Assembly: GCA_045540975.1 (NCBI GenBank)
Contig: JAZQIE010000064.1
Coordinates: 1-6,238 of the forward strand
From: SIG510 sp045540975
GTDB taxonomy: Bacteria > Bacillota > Clostridia > Oscillospirales > JAAYXM01
Length of the DNA: 6,238 nt
Direction: 5' to 3'
Shown: in pieces, positions 1 to 5,744 of the stretch
How positions within the stretch are numbered: the stretch's first letter is position 1
How the letters are laid out: each line of letters opens with the position of its first letter
The notes under the pieces: model-generated
The model's database searches: none
What the model saw: the letters and a program-made list of their open reading frames with translations, nothing else
Told to the model about the DNA's origin: nothing
Made by a program: the position numbers and the translations under genes

Positions 1-697
1 AGTAATGGTCATCCATCTCCTGACCCTTCGGCGGCTTCGCGCCAAAGAGGGTGCGCCCGCAAAAAAGCAGGTCTTTTCTTCTGTCGTGCAGTTCTTTGTC
101 AATGAGGAAATACTCCTGCTCCGCACCGCATGAGGGAATCACGCGGGAAACATCGGTATCCCCGAAAAGCGCGAGAATACGGCGCGCCTGACGGTCAAGC
201 GCATCGGTCGCGCGCAAAAGCGGAGTCTTTTTATCCAGCACCGACCCGCCGTAGGAGTAGAAAATGGTGGGGATACAAAGGGTGCCGTCTTTGATAAAGG
301 CGTAGGAACTCGGGTCCCACGCGGTATATCCGCGCGCTTCAAAGGTGGCACGGAGACCGCCCGACGGAAAACTCGAAGCATCCGGCTCGCCCTTGACCAG
401 TTCCTTTCCCGAAAAGTCCATAATGACCTTTCCGTCGCCCGCGGGGGAGATGAAACTGTCATGCTTTTCCGCGGTCACACCCGTCATCGGCTGGAACCAA
501 TGGGTGTAGTGGGTCGCGCCGTGCTCCACCGCCCAATCCTTCATCGCGGTTGCCATTGCATCCGCAACATCCAAATCCAACGTCTGACGTGCTTCCAGAC
601 AGCGGCGGAACGCGTTATATACCGGCTCGGGCAGACGCTCGCGCATTGCATCGTCGCCAAAGACCATACTGCCGAAAATTTTGGGAACGTGATTCAT
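1..697 (-). CDS. glnA: Type III glutamine synthetase, N-terminal part (truncated by window edge)
   Basis: Glutamine synthetase makes glutamine from glutamate, ammonia and ATP in the cytoplasm and is the main ammonia-assimilation step. The visible 232 residues read in one frame from ATG 697-695 to the left edge with no stop. Type III (GlnN-like) features are [20 protein letters not shown] (residues 53-72), the T-x-EKHDSF segment (75-82), [19 protein letters not shown] (96-114), [20 protein letters not shown] (121-140), [10 protein letters not shown] (191-200) and [12 protein letters not shown] (221-232). By family knowledge, the two glutamates of the GAEQEYF motif (E193, E195) match metal-binding glutamates of the active site. 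Type III enzymes are about 700 residues long, so roughly one third is present. The start is supported by an AGAGGAG Shine-Dalgarno sequence about 7 nt upstream and by a sigma-A promoter. The gene looks intact. It is transcribed divergently from the TIR gene. Confidence 0.96.
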   Translation of the reverse strand, partial: MNHVPKIFGSMVFGDDAMRERLPEPVYNAFRRCLEARQTLDLDVADAMATAMKDWAVEHGATHYTHWFQPMTGVTAEKHDSFISPAGDGKVIMDFSGKELVKGEPDASSFPSGGLRATFEARGYTAWDPSSYAFIKDGTLCIPTIFYSYGGSVLDKKTPLLRATDALDRQARRILALFGDTDVSRVIPSCGAEQEYFLIDKELHDRRKDLLFCGRTLFGAKPPKGQEMDDHY

Positions 698-703
698 ATC
701 GAA

Positions 704-712
704 TCTCCTCTC
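704..712 (-). promoter_or_regulatory. Ribosome binding site of the glutamine synthetase gene
   Basis: On the minus strand the sequence AGAGGAGATTCGAT precedes ATG 697-695, putting a GGAG core about 7 nt before the start. This supports the chosen start over the in-frame internal methionine at residue 11, which has no comparable site. Confidence 0.75.
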
Positions 713-747
713 TGTGCAGGAGTTTTTTCATAAGTATATTCAGAATT

Positions 748-777
748 ATTTTAAGTCGAAACGCCCCTTCTTGTCAA
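748..777 (-). promoter_or_regulatory. Sigma-A promoter of the glutamine synthetase gene
   Basis: Read on the minus strand, a perfect -35 box TTGACA (777-772) is followed after 18 bp by TAAAAT (753-748) as the -10 box. Transcription would begin near 741, giving a 5' leader of about 43 nt that contains the AGAGGAG site. A leader this short has no room for a riboswitch. The -35 box lies within the 9-bp palindrome CTTGTCAAG (770-778). Promoter assignment is by consensus only. Confidence 0.65.
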
Positions 778-785
778 GTCACGGA

Positions 786-814
786 TTGAAAAAGCGAGAC
801 GGATGTTGTATAAT
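786..814 (+). promoter_or_regulatory. Sigma-A promoter of the TIR-thioesterase unit
   Basis: TTGAAA (786-791), an exact 17-bp spacer and a perfect TATAAT (809-814) make a near-consensus sigma-A promoter. Transcription should begin around 820-822. The -35 box is 8 bp from the -35 box of the divergent glutamine synthetase promoter, so the two polymerases would compete for this site. An inverted repeat, ATAATA-ACAA-TATTAT (810-825), overlaps the -10 box and the predicted start point. It could be an operator or simply AT-rich sequence. Confidence 0.75.
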
Positions 815-841
815 AACAATATTATTTGAATGAAATCGGAC

Positions 842-859
842 AAAGGGGTGAAGCTTTTG
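842..859 (+). promoter_or_regulatory. Probable RBS and TTG start of the TIR gene
   Basis: AAAGGGGTG (842-850) is the only purine-rich Shine-Dalgarno-like sequence between the promoter and the TIR coding region. It sits 8 nt before an in-frame TTG (857-859). The longer option, ATG 830, has the A/T-rich stretch AATATTATTTGA in front of it and lies only about 9 nt from the predicted transcription start, too little for a normal ribosome site. I therefore favour TTG 857. ATG 830 remains possible as a near-leaderless start. Confidence 0.5.
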
Positions 860-2194
860 GATCGTTTTGAGGAACTCGCACAAGAACTGTGGGAGAAAGA
901 GGAGTGCATCAGAATCTCGCTTTCGGGCGAAGAGGAACGCCAACCCGAGGTGGAACAAGCGGCGGAGGCGCTGCTGGATTGTATTGAAAGAGCGCGGCTT
1001 GCGTTACGGAAACGCCAACCCGAGCAGTGCAAAGACCTGCTTGCAAAAATCGAGGAACACATAGAGTGCTTGCTGCAGCTTACCGCGCAGTATCATCCGC
1101 GGTACATGAAGTTGCGGACCGTACTTGCGGAATACAGCAGTTCCAATCTTCCTGTTACCCAATATATTCTTGCGGAATACAGCCGTCATGCTCTTCCTGA
1201 AGACCAATGCATGCGTGCACCCGCGCCCAAGTCGGTGCCACCGTCCGCACCGCCCAAACCCGCGAGGGGCAAGGCAACGGTAGGCAAAATCCTCGGCTCG
1301 CTGGCGTCGCTGTTTACCAAACCGGTTGCGGCAGTACCGCCACCGCCTCCGTCTTTTCAGGTCAAATCGTTTGAAACCCCAAAGCCCGACTCAGCGGTGG
1401 AGCTGCACCGCGTTCGGTTTTCGGTGATATCTCCGCGTGCTGCAAAGACCTCCTCCTACATCCCGGTCGATGTCCTGATGTATGAAGATGCATTCCGCGA
1501 ACTGGTGGAGGCTCGTGTCGGCAAGGAAAACCGCGAGGTTCAGAGCGGATACCATGTTGCGGAAAACGGCTGTAAGGTCAAGGTGGTGCTCTCCTCCAAG
1601 GATTTGGTGATTGAGGATTGCGAGGAGGAGCGTGTCTGGTGCGGGAAGTATCTGGAATTCGGATTTGTTCTCACCGCGCCCGAAACCGCGGAAAAACCGC
1701 AGGTGCTGGTCATCGCATCCGTTTACTTAAACGGTGTGATTGCAACAAAACTCAAATTCTTCCTTGACATCACATCCGCAACCGTGCTCGGGACACAACG
1801 TGAGGATATCAACTCGGTATTCGTCTCTTATTCCCACAGCGATAAAAAGCGTGTGCTCTCTATTGTACAGGGGATGCAGACGGCACGCCCGGATTTGGAT
1901 GTGTTCATCGATGTGGAATCCCTGCGGCGCAATGAACTCTGGGAGGAAGCCATCAAAAAAGCCATCGACGAGCGAAACGTGTTGTATCTGTGTTGGTCAA
2001 AATCCGCGAGCGAGTCCCAATGGGTGGATTTTGAATGGCGGTACGCGCTTGAGCAAAAGGGCGAAAACCATATCGAACCCATCTCGATCGATCCGCCCGA
2101 ATTCTGTCCGCCGCCCCCACCCGAATTGAGCAAAAAGCATTTCGGAGATCCGTTGTCATACGCCATCAAGGCGTTGGACACATTAAATGAATAG
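857..2194 (+). CDS. TIR-domain protein with helical N-terminus, Pro-rich linker, putative beta-rich middle domain and C-terminal TIR
   Basis: This is a predicted cytoplasmic TIR protein of 445 residues from TTG 857 (454 if translation starts at ATG 830). In order it has: an acidic, probably helical N-terminus (1-80); two copies of a 15-residue repeat containing LAEYS (88-102, 103-117); a Pro/Ala-rich linker (121-166) that encloses a short hydrophobic stretch, TVGKILGSLASLF (141-153); a putative beta-rich domain (about 181-306); and a TIR domain (about 319-431). TIR motifs seen are SVFVSYSHSD (320-329), DVFIDVESL (348-356), LYLCWSKSASES and WVDFEW (389-394). E393 fits the catalytic glutamate of NAD-cleaving TIR domains such as SARM1, so NADase activity is plausible but inferred. 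A proline run (418-422) near the end of the TIR domain may be a surface loop. There is no signal peptide or clear transmembrane helix. It heads a probable operon and its stop overlaps the next gene's RBS. The partner and trigger are unknown. Anti-phage defence or signalling are both possible roles. Confidence 0.9.
   Translation: MDRFEELAQELWEKEECIRISLSGEEERQPEVEQAAEALLDCIERARLALRKRQPEQCKDLLAKIEEHIECLLQLTAQYHPRYMKLRTVLAEYSSSNLPVTQYILAEYSRHALPEDQCMRAPAPKSVPPSAPPKPARGKATVGKILGSLASLFTKPVAAVPPPPPSFQVKSFETPKPDSAVELHRVRFSVISPRAAKTSSYIPVDVLMYEDAFRELVEARVGKENREVQSGYHVAENGCKVKVVLSSKDLVIEDCEEERVWCGKYLEFGFVLTAPETAEKPQVLVIASVYLNGVIATKLKFFLDITSATVLGTQREDINSVFVSYSHSDKKRVLSIVQGMQTARPDLDVFIDVESLRRNELWEEAIKKAIDERNVLYLCWSKSASESQWVDFEWRYALEQKGENHIEPISIDPPEFCPPPPPELSKKHFGDPLSYAIKALDTLNE
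1118..1207 (+). repeat. 45-bp imperfect tandem duplication inside the TIR gene
   Basis: Two adjacent 45-bp units (1118-1162 and 1163-1207) match at about 30 of 45 positions. They share an exact 15-bp core, CTTGCGGAATACAGC (1124-1138 and 1169-1183), and a second shared block, TCTTCCTG. The period is a multiple of three, so the reading frame is kept. The units encode TVLAEYSSSNLPVTQ and YILAEYSRHALPEDQ, placed between the helical N-terminus and the Pro-rich linker. This looks like an old in-frame duplication, not an active microsatellite. Confidence 0.75.
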
Positions 2195-2206
2195 GTGAAA
2201 CTTATG
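2193..2206 (+). promoter_or_regulatory. RBS overlapping the TIR stop codon; decides the thioesterase start
   Basis: AGGTGA (2193-2198) overlaps the last two bases of the TIR stop TAG (2192-2194) and lies 5 nt before ATG 2204. The alternative GTG at 2195 directly abuts the TIR stop and has no Shine-Dalgarno sequence, so ATG 2204 is preferred. Ribosomes ending the TIR gene would be positioned on this site, which implies translational coupling. Confidence 0.7.
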
Positions 2207-2944
2207 ACCAAGTTACTCGAACAGGGGAGTCTGGCGCGTGAGGAAATCACCGTCCGCTCCTATGATTGCGACCGAATGCAGCGGATGCGCCCAAGCGCGA
2301 TTTTGCGCTATCTTCAGGAAATCGCGGGCGCGCATTGTGCCCTCCTCGGCATGGATTATGACCATCTCGCAAAGAATGACGGGGTGTTTCTCGTGGTGCG
2401 CCAAAGCATGAATTTCTACCGCACCCCGAAAAAAGACGAGGAACTCATCCTCTCCACCTGGCACCGCGGCACCAAGGGGGTCCAATCCTTCCGCGAAACC
2501 CAAGTCACCACCCGTGACGGCGAGGTGCTCATTGATGCAACAGGCGTGTGGATTCTGGCGCATGTAAATGACCACCGCATTTGGAGACCCGCGGATTTCA
2601 CCGCGTTTACCATTCCGCACCGCCCCGAGCCAATCCTTGCCACCCGCCCGGAAAAACTCCGCATCCCCGAAACACTCGCGGAGGCGGGCATCCGTCCCAT
2701 CCGTTACACGGATTTGGACTACAACGGCCATGTCAACAACTGTGTGTATGCGGATATTTTGTGCGATTTCATGCCGCGCGGCATGGAAAACGCCTTTTCC
2801 ACCCTCGACATCTCCTATATCGCGGAGGCGAAGGAGGGGGACACCCTCCGCATCTTCGCGGAGGAGCGGGACGGCGCGGTCTTCATGCGCGGAGAACATG
2901 AGCGCGGAAAATGTTTTGAAATCCGCTGTACATTTGAGAAATAG
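2204..2944 (+). CDS. Acyl-ACP thioesterase (FatA/FatB family, double hotdog)
   Basis: The family hydrolyses acyl-acyl carrier protein to free fatty acid and ACP, ending chain elongation in the cytoplasm. The 246-residue length from ATG 2204 is typical of bacterial members. The N-terminal hotdog domain starts with TVRSYDCDRMQRMRPSAILR (about 16-35) and the helix LQEIAGAHCALLGMDYDHLA. The C-terminal hotdog carries YTDLDYNGHVNN (168-179), which holds the D-x-N-x-H signature (D172, N174, H176) of the plant FatB active site. Aligned by eye, the plant catalytic-loop Glu is kept (E208) and the neighbouring Cys is Ala. There is no signal peptide. The gene is coupled to the TIR gene by an overlapping RBS. 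Preferred chain length cannot be read from sequence. A role in releasing fatty acids for lipid remodelling is inferred. A start at GTG 2195 would add three residues. Confidence 0.92.
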   Translation: MTKLLEQGSLAREEITVRSYDCDRMQRMRPSAILRYLQEIAGAHCALLGMDYDHLAKNDGVFLVVRQSMNFYRTPKKDEELILSTWHRGTKGVQSFRETQVTTRDGEVLIDATGVWILAHVNDHRIWRPADFTAFTIPHRPEPILATRPEKLRIPETLAEAGIRPIRYTDLDYNGHVNNCVYADILCDFMPRGMENAFSTLDISYIAEAKEGDTLRIFAEERDGAVFMRGEHERGKCFEIRCTFEK

Positions 2945-2955
2945 TATGATACAAT
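2927..2955 (+). promoter_or_regulatory. Weak candidate promoter before the glycoside hydrolase gene
   Basis: TGTACA (2927-2932), a 17-bp spacer and TACAAT (2950-2955) partly match sigma-A consensus at the very end of the thioesterase gene. A start near 2962 would leave a leader of about 20 nt covering the RBS. The match is poor at -35, so read-through from the TIR promoter is at least as likely. Confidence 0.25.
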
Positions 2956-2965
2956 GAGCCAAACG

Positions 2966-2974
2966 AAGGGAGAG
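2966..2974 (+). promoter_or_regulatory. RBS of the glycoside hydrolase gene
   Basis: AAGGGAGAG lies in the 38-bp gap after the thioesterase stop, with its GGGAG core 10 nt before ATG 2983. It supports independent ribosome loading on the third gene of the unit. Confidence 0.7.
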
Positions 2975-2982
2975 AATGTACT

Positions 2983-5016
2983 ATGAAAACCTTAAGAGAG
3001 AAAATCAAAGCGGGTCAGCAGCTCCGCATTGCGGCAATCCAGTTTGAGCAGACCCGTGAGGACACCTTCTCGGTCACCGATATTCTGACCGATGCAAAGT
3101 TCGACACCGAACAGCTTCTCCACCCGATGGCGGAGGCGGTCTTTGCATCCTATCAAAAGGAAAAGCACGAGGAAGACCTGCGCCGTTACATCGCCGCGGC
3201 AAATGGCAGAAGCATCATTTTGTATGCAAATGTCCACATCCTTGCGGCGGAAGAGTTTGAGAAAAATCCGTCTTGGGCGGCGCGTACCGAATCGGGTGAG
3301 TTATACTCGCTTTACAGCACCTATAAGCGGATGTGCATCAACTCTCCGTGGCGCGATGTCTTCCTGCACGACGTGGGGGATATGACCGCGCAGGACATTC
3401 AGGGCATCTTCCTGGACGGACCGTCCATGCCCCAGCAGGGCTGCTTCTGTGAAAGCTGCCGCAAGCTCTTTGAAGAAACCTACGGTCATTCCATTTGTGA
3501 GGCAACTCCGACCGAGATGAACGAATTCAAAATTAAGAGTAACCAGCGCTTCCTCAAAGATGTCGGAGATGCAATCCGCGCATCGGGGAAAGATATCTTG
3601 CTCTATAATAACTGCGCCCTGCCCGACAGCATCGTAGACTGCTCGCTGGATGATGTCTATGACTATGTTGATATCCTCGGCACCGAGGGTGGCTTTAACT
3701 TCTATGTCAACCCGAACAACATCTCGCTTTGGAAGGGCAGCCGCTGTGCGAAGTATTTGGAGGCAAAGGCATACGGCAAACCCACCGTCCTCTTCTGCGC
3801 GGGCAACCACCAGCCGTGGGCACGCGCAATGCACACCGCGGCGGAAAACGAGCTTTTGTATGCATACACCATCGCAAACGGCGCTTCCATCTGGTACGGC
3901 ATCCACGGTCCGATTGAGCAGTACAACACCCCGGGCGGACAGGCGGCGCTCAAATGGAATCGCTTCATGGCGGAAAACGAGGAGTGGTATACCGCAACCA
4001 AGCGCGTTGCAACCTCCGCACTCGTTTGGTCCAAGCCCACCTACCGTCACTTCCCCGAAGCGGTCGCAAAGACCGACTTCACCTCGGATGTGGACGGCGG
4101 CGGCAACGTGACCTACGGCTCCTTCCAGAAGGAGTTCTACGGTCTCTATGATATCATGAGCCGCGCGCACTCCCAGTTTACCATGATTGACGAAATCAAT
4201 CTGGAAAAGGATGACCTCTCCGCTTATACGGAACTTGTCCTCCCGAATCTGATTTGTCTGTCCGATGCGCATGCAAACCTCCTCCGCGACTTTGTCGCCA
4301 AGGGCGGTAATTTAATCATCACCGGTGCAACCGGTATCTGCGATGAAAACGGTGCTGTCCGTGAAATGCCCGTGCTCGCAGACCTCATCGGTATGAAGAC
4401 AAAGCCCGAAATCAAGAATTTCCAGGACGGCTGCGGCTATCTGACGCTGCATGACAAGTCCTTCGGTGCCGATTGCAACCATGACCTGCTTGAAGGCTTC
4501 ATCGGTCCCGTGCTGAAAGCGGAGTACGATGCAGACGTCATCGCAAGCATCAACGAGCCGATGGACGGCAGATATTCCTACTACAACGAAGACCTCTTCC
4601 CGGCAATCGTCACCAAGGCTTACGGAAAAGGCCGCGTGGTCTACTTCGCAGGAAACATCGGCTATGCTTGGAACGACTTCGGTCCGGCAGACTTAAAGCA
4701 TCTCTTCTCTAACATCGCAATCGCGCATGATGCCGATGCGGTCACGGTTGAGGGTGCATACGAATCCGTGGAAGTCCTGCTCCGTGAAAAGGGCGATGCA
4801 AAGCTTCTGCATCTGGTGAACTACACCGGCGCAATGCAGCGACCGATTGAAAACATCATCCCGAACACGGGCATCCGCGTGAAGGTCAAAAAAGACAAAG
4901 CAACCTCGGTCAAAACCCTGGTCGGCGGCCGCGAGCTTCCGTTTACCGTGTCCGACGGCTACGTCACCTTCACCGCAGATGTGTCGGGTGCATACGAAGT
5001 CATCGTAATTGAATAA
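2983..5016 (+). CDS. Putative glycoside hydrolase, GH42-like TIM barrel (GHL6-type) with trimerization-like domain
   Basis: This 677-residue cytoplasmic protein has no signal peptide and resembles the hypothetical glycosyl hydrolase 6/GH42-like group. Domains by eye: a TIM barrel at about 13-345; a Rossmann-like beta-galactosidase trimerization-type domain at about 380-580 (YTELVLPNLICLSDAHANLL, then DFVAKGGNLIITGATG, and later YGKGRVVYFAGNIGYAW); and a small beta domain at about 585-677. Barrel motifs are IQGIFLDGP (139-147), GCFCESCRKLFEETYG (153-168), DYVDILGTEGG (227-237) and WYGIHGP (304-310). D145 and E235 sit where barrel hydrolases carry catalytic acids, but that assignment is inference. 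C154, C156 and C159 form a C-x-C-x2-C cluster that may bind metal or stabilise the loop. The substrate is unknown. It probably hydrolyses an imported oligosaccharide, and no transporter or sugar regulator lies nearby. The start has a good RBS, and the gene ends 3 bp before a strong terminator. Confidence 0.8.
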   Translation: MKTLREKIKAGQQLRIAAIQFEQTREDTFSVTDILTDAKFDTEQLLHPMAEAVFASYQKEKHEEDLRRYIAAANGRSIILYANVHILAAEEFEKNPSWAARTESGELYSLYSTYKRMCINSPWRDVFLHDVGDMTAQDIQGIFLDGPSMPQQGCFCESCRKLFEETYGHSICEATPTEMNEFKIKSNQRFLKDVGDAIRASGKDILLYNNCALPDSIVDCSLDDVYDYVDILGTEGGFNFYVNPNNISLWKGSRCAKYLEAKAYGKPTVLFCAGNHQPWARAMHTAAENELLYAYTIANGASIWYGIHGPIEQYNTPGGQAALKWNRFMAENEEWYTATKRVATSALVWSKPTYRHFPEAVAKTDFTSDVDGGGNVTYGSFQKEFYGLYDIMSRAHSQFTMIDEINLEKDDLSAYTELVLPNLICLSDAHANLLRDFVAKGGNLIITGATGICDENGAVREMPVLADLIGMKTKPEIKNFQDGCGYLTLHDKSFGADCNHDLLEGFIGPVLKAEYDADVIASINEPMDGRYSYYNEDLFPAIVTKAYGKGRVVYFAGNIGYAWNDFGPADLKHLFSNIAIAHDADAVTVEGAYESVEVLLREKGDAKLLHLVNYTGAMQRPIENIIPNTGIRVKVKKDKATSVKTLVGGRELPFTVSDGYVTFTADVSGAYEVIVIE

Positions 5017-5019
5017 AAG

Positions 5020-5049
5020 AAAACTCCCGAGGAATCCCTCGGGAGTTTT
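5020..5049. terminator. Bidirectional intrinsic terminator between convergent operons
   Basis: A perfect 13-bp inverted repeat, AAAACTCCCGAGG (5020-5032) and its complement (5037-5049), closes a 4-nt loop, AATC. The stem core is GC-rich, with A's on the left and T's on the right, so each strand yields a hairpin followed by U's. It starts 3 bp after the glycoside hydrolase stop and ends 5 bp before the stop of the opposing SDR gene, serving both transcripts. Confidence 0.93.
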
Positions 5050-5054
5050 GTTAT

Positions 5055-5744
5055 TTACATTCCGAAGCCGCCGCCGACGGAGAGGGTCTCGCCCGTGACA
5101 AACGCGGCTTCCGCGAAGAAGAGTGCCGCGTGGGCAACATCCTCGGGTGTGCCGAGTCTTCCGAGCGGAGTCTCCTCCGCAAGGGCTTCTTTGTCCGCCG
5201 CAGTAAGGCGCGCGTTCATCTCGGTTTCAATCACGCCCGGTGCAATGCAGTTGACCGTGATCCCCGAAGGGCCAAGCTCCTTTGCAAGAGCACGGGTGAA
5301 GCCGATCATCCCCGCCTTCGACGCGGAATAATGGGTCTCACACGAGCCGCCAACCACACCCCAAACCGAGGAAATGTTGATGATTCGTCCGAATCTTTTG
5401 GAAATCATGCCCTTTGATGCGGCTTTTGAGCATAAAAAGGCGGATTTCAAGTTGGTGTCCAGCATGGTGTCCCAATCCTCCTCCGAAATGTCGGAAAGAA
5501 GAGAGAATTGAGAAATCCCCGCGTTGTTCACCAAAATATCCACATCCCCAATTCGGTCAAACAAGGCGCGCACCGATTCCGCATCCGAAACATCGCAGAA
5601 AATCGGGGTGACGGGGAGTTGGGATAAGGTGTCGGTTGTGTTGCGGTAAGTCGCAAATACGGTGTACCCGCGCGCGGCAAATTCCTTTGCAATCGCAAAA
5701 CCGATTCCGCGGGAGGCACCTGTGACCAGTACCTTCTTACTCAT
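5055..5744 (-). CDS. ymfI: SDR oxidoreductase, probable elongation factor P 5-aminopentanone reductase (YmfI-like)
   Basis: This is a 229-residue classical short-chain dehydrogenase. It has the cofactor motif TGASRGIG (8-15), NNAG (73-76), the catalytic tetrad N98-S126-Y139-K143 (the 13- and 4-residue spacings match FabG) and PG-V-ET-MN after the active site. R12 and R34 favour NADPH. The stretch SSVWGVVGGSCETHYS (125-140) resembles Bacillus YmfI (SSIWGETGASCEVLYS) more than FabG. YmfI reduces the 5-aminopentanone on the EF-P lysine to 5-aminopentanol, helping translation of polyproline. The alternative is a FabG-like 3-oxoacyl-ACP reductase, though the length is short for FabG and no fatty acid elongation gene adjoins it. 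ATG 5744 is chosen over upstream starts because an AAGGAGG site lies 9 nt before it and the motif begins at residue 8. The start overlaps the end of the DUF975 gene by 8 nt. General SDR assignment is near certain, while the YmfI role is moderate. Confidence 0.93.
   Translation of the reverse strand: MSKKVLVTGASRGIGFAIAKEFAARGYTVFATYRNTTDTLSQLPVTPIFCDVSDAESVRALFDRIGDVDILVNNAGISQFSLLSDISEEDWDTMLDTNLKSAFLCSKAASKGMISKRFGRIINISSVWGVVGGSCETHYSASKAGMIGFTRALAKELGPSGITVNCIAPGVIETEMNARLTAADKEALAEETPLGRLGTPEDVAHAALFFAEAAFVTGETLSVGGGFGM

Noticed and set aside
139..733. Small open frames on either strand over the glutamine synthetase region
   Set aside because: They are out of frame with an unmistakable GSIII coding sequence and have arginine/proline-rich shadow composition.
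804..818. Possible GlnR nitrogen-regulator box near the glutamine synthetase gene
   Set aside because: TGTTG-N5-TAACA lacks the required A in the left arm and has 5 instead of about 7 spacer bases, and it sits on the TIR promoter, not the glutamine synthetase promoter.
698..829. Riboswitch or small RNA in the divergent intergenic region
   Set aside because: The 132 bp are filled by two promoters and short leaders. No extended stem structure or conserved aptamer motif is visible.
2213..2962. A 249-codon open frame antisense to the thioesterase gene
   Set aside because: It lies wholly opposite a well-recognised gene, has no RBS or recognisable domain, and is explained by GC-rich wobble positions of the real frame.
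3301..4272. A 323-codon open frame antisense to the glycoside hydrolase gene
   Set aside because: It shows no family motifs and mirrors codons of the real gene. The sense frame has clear domains, an RBS and a terminator.
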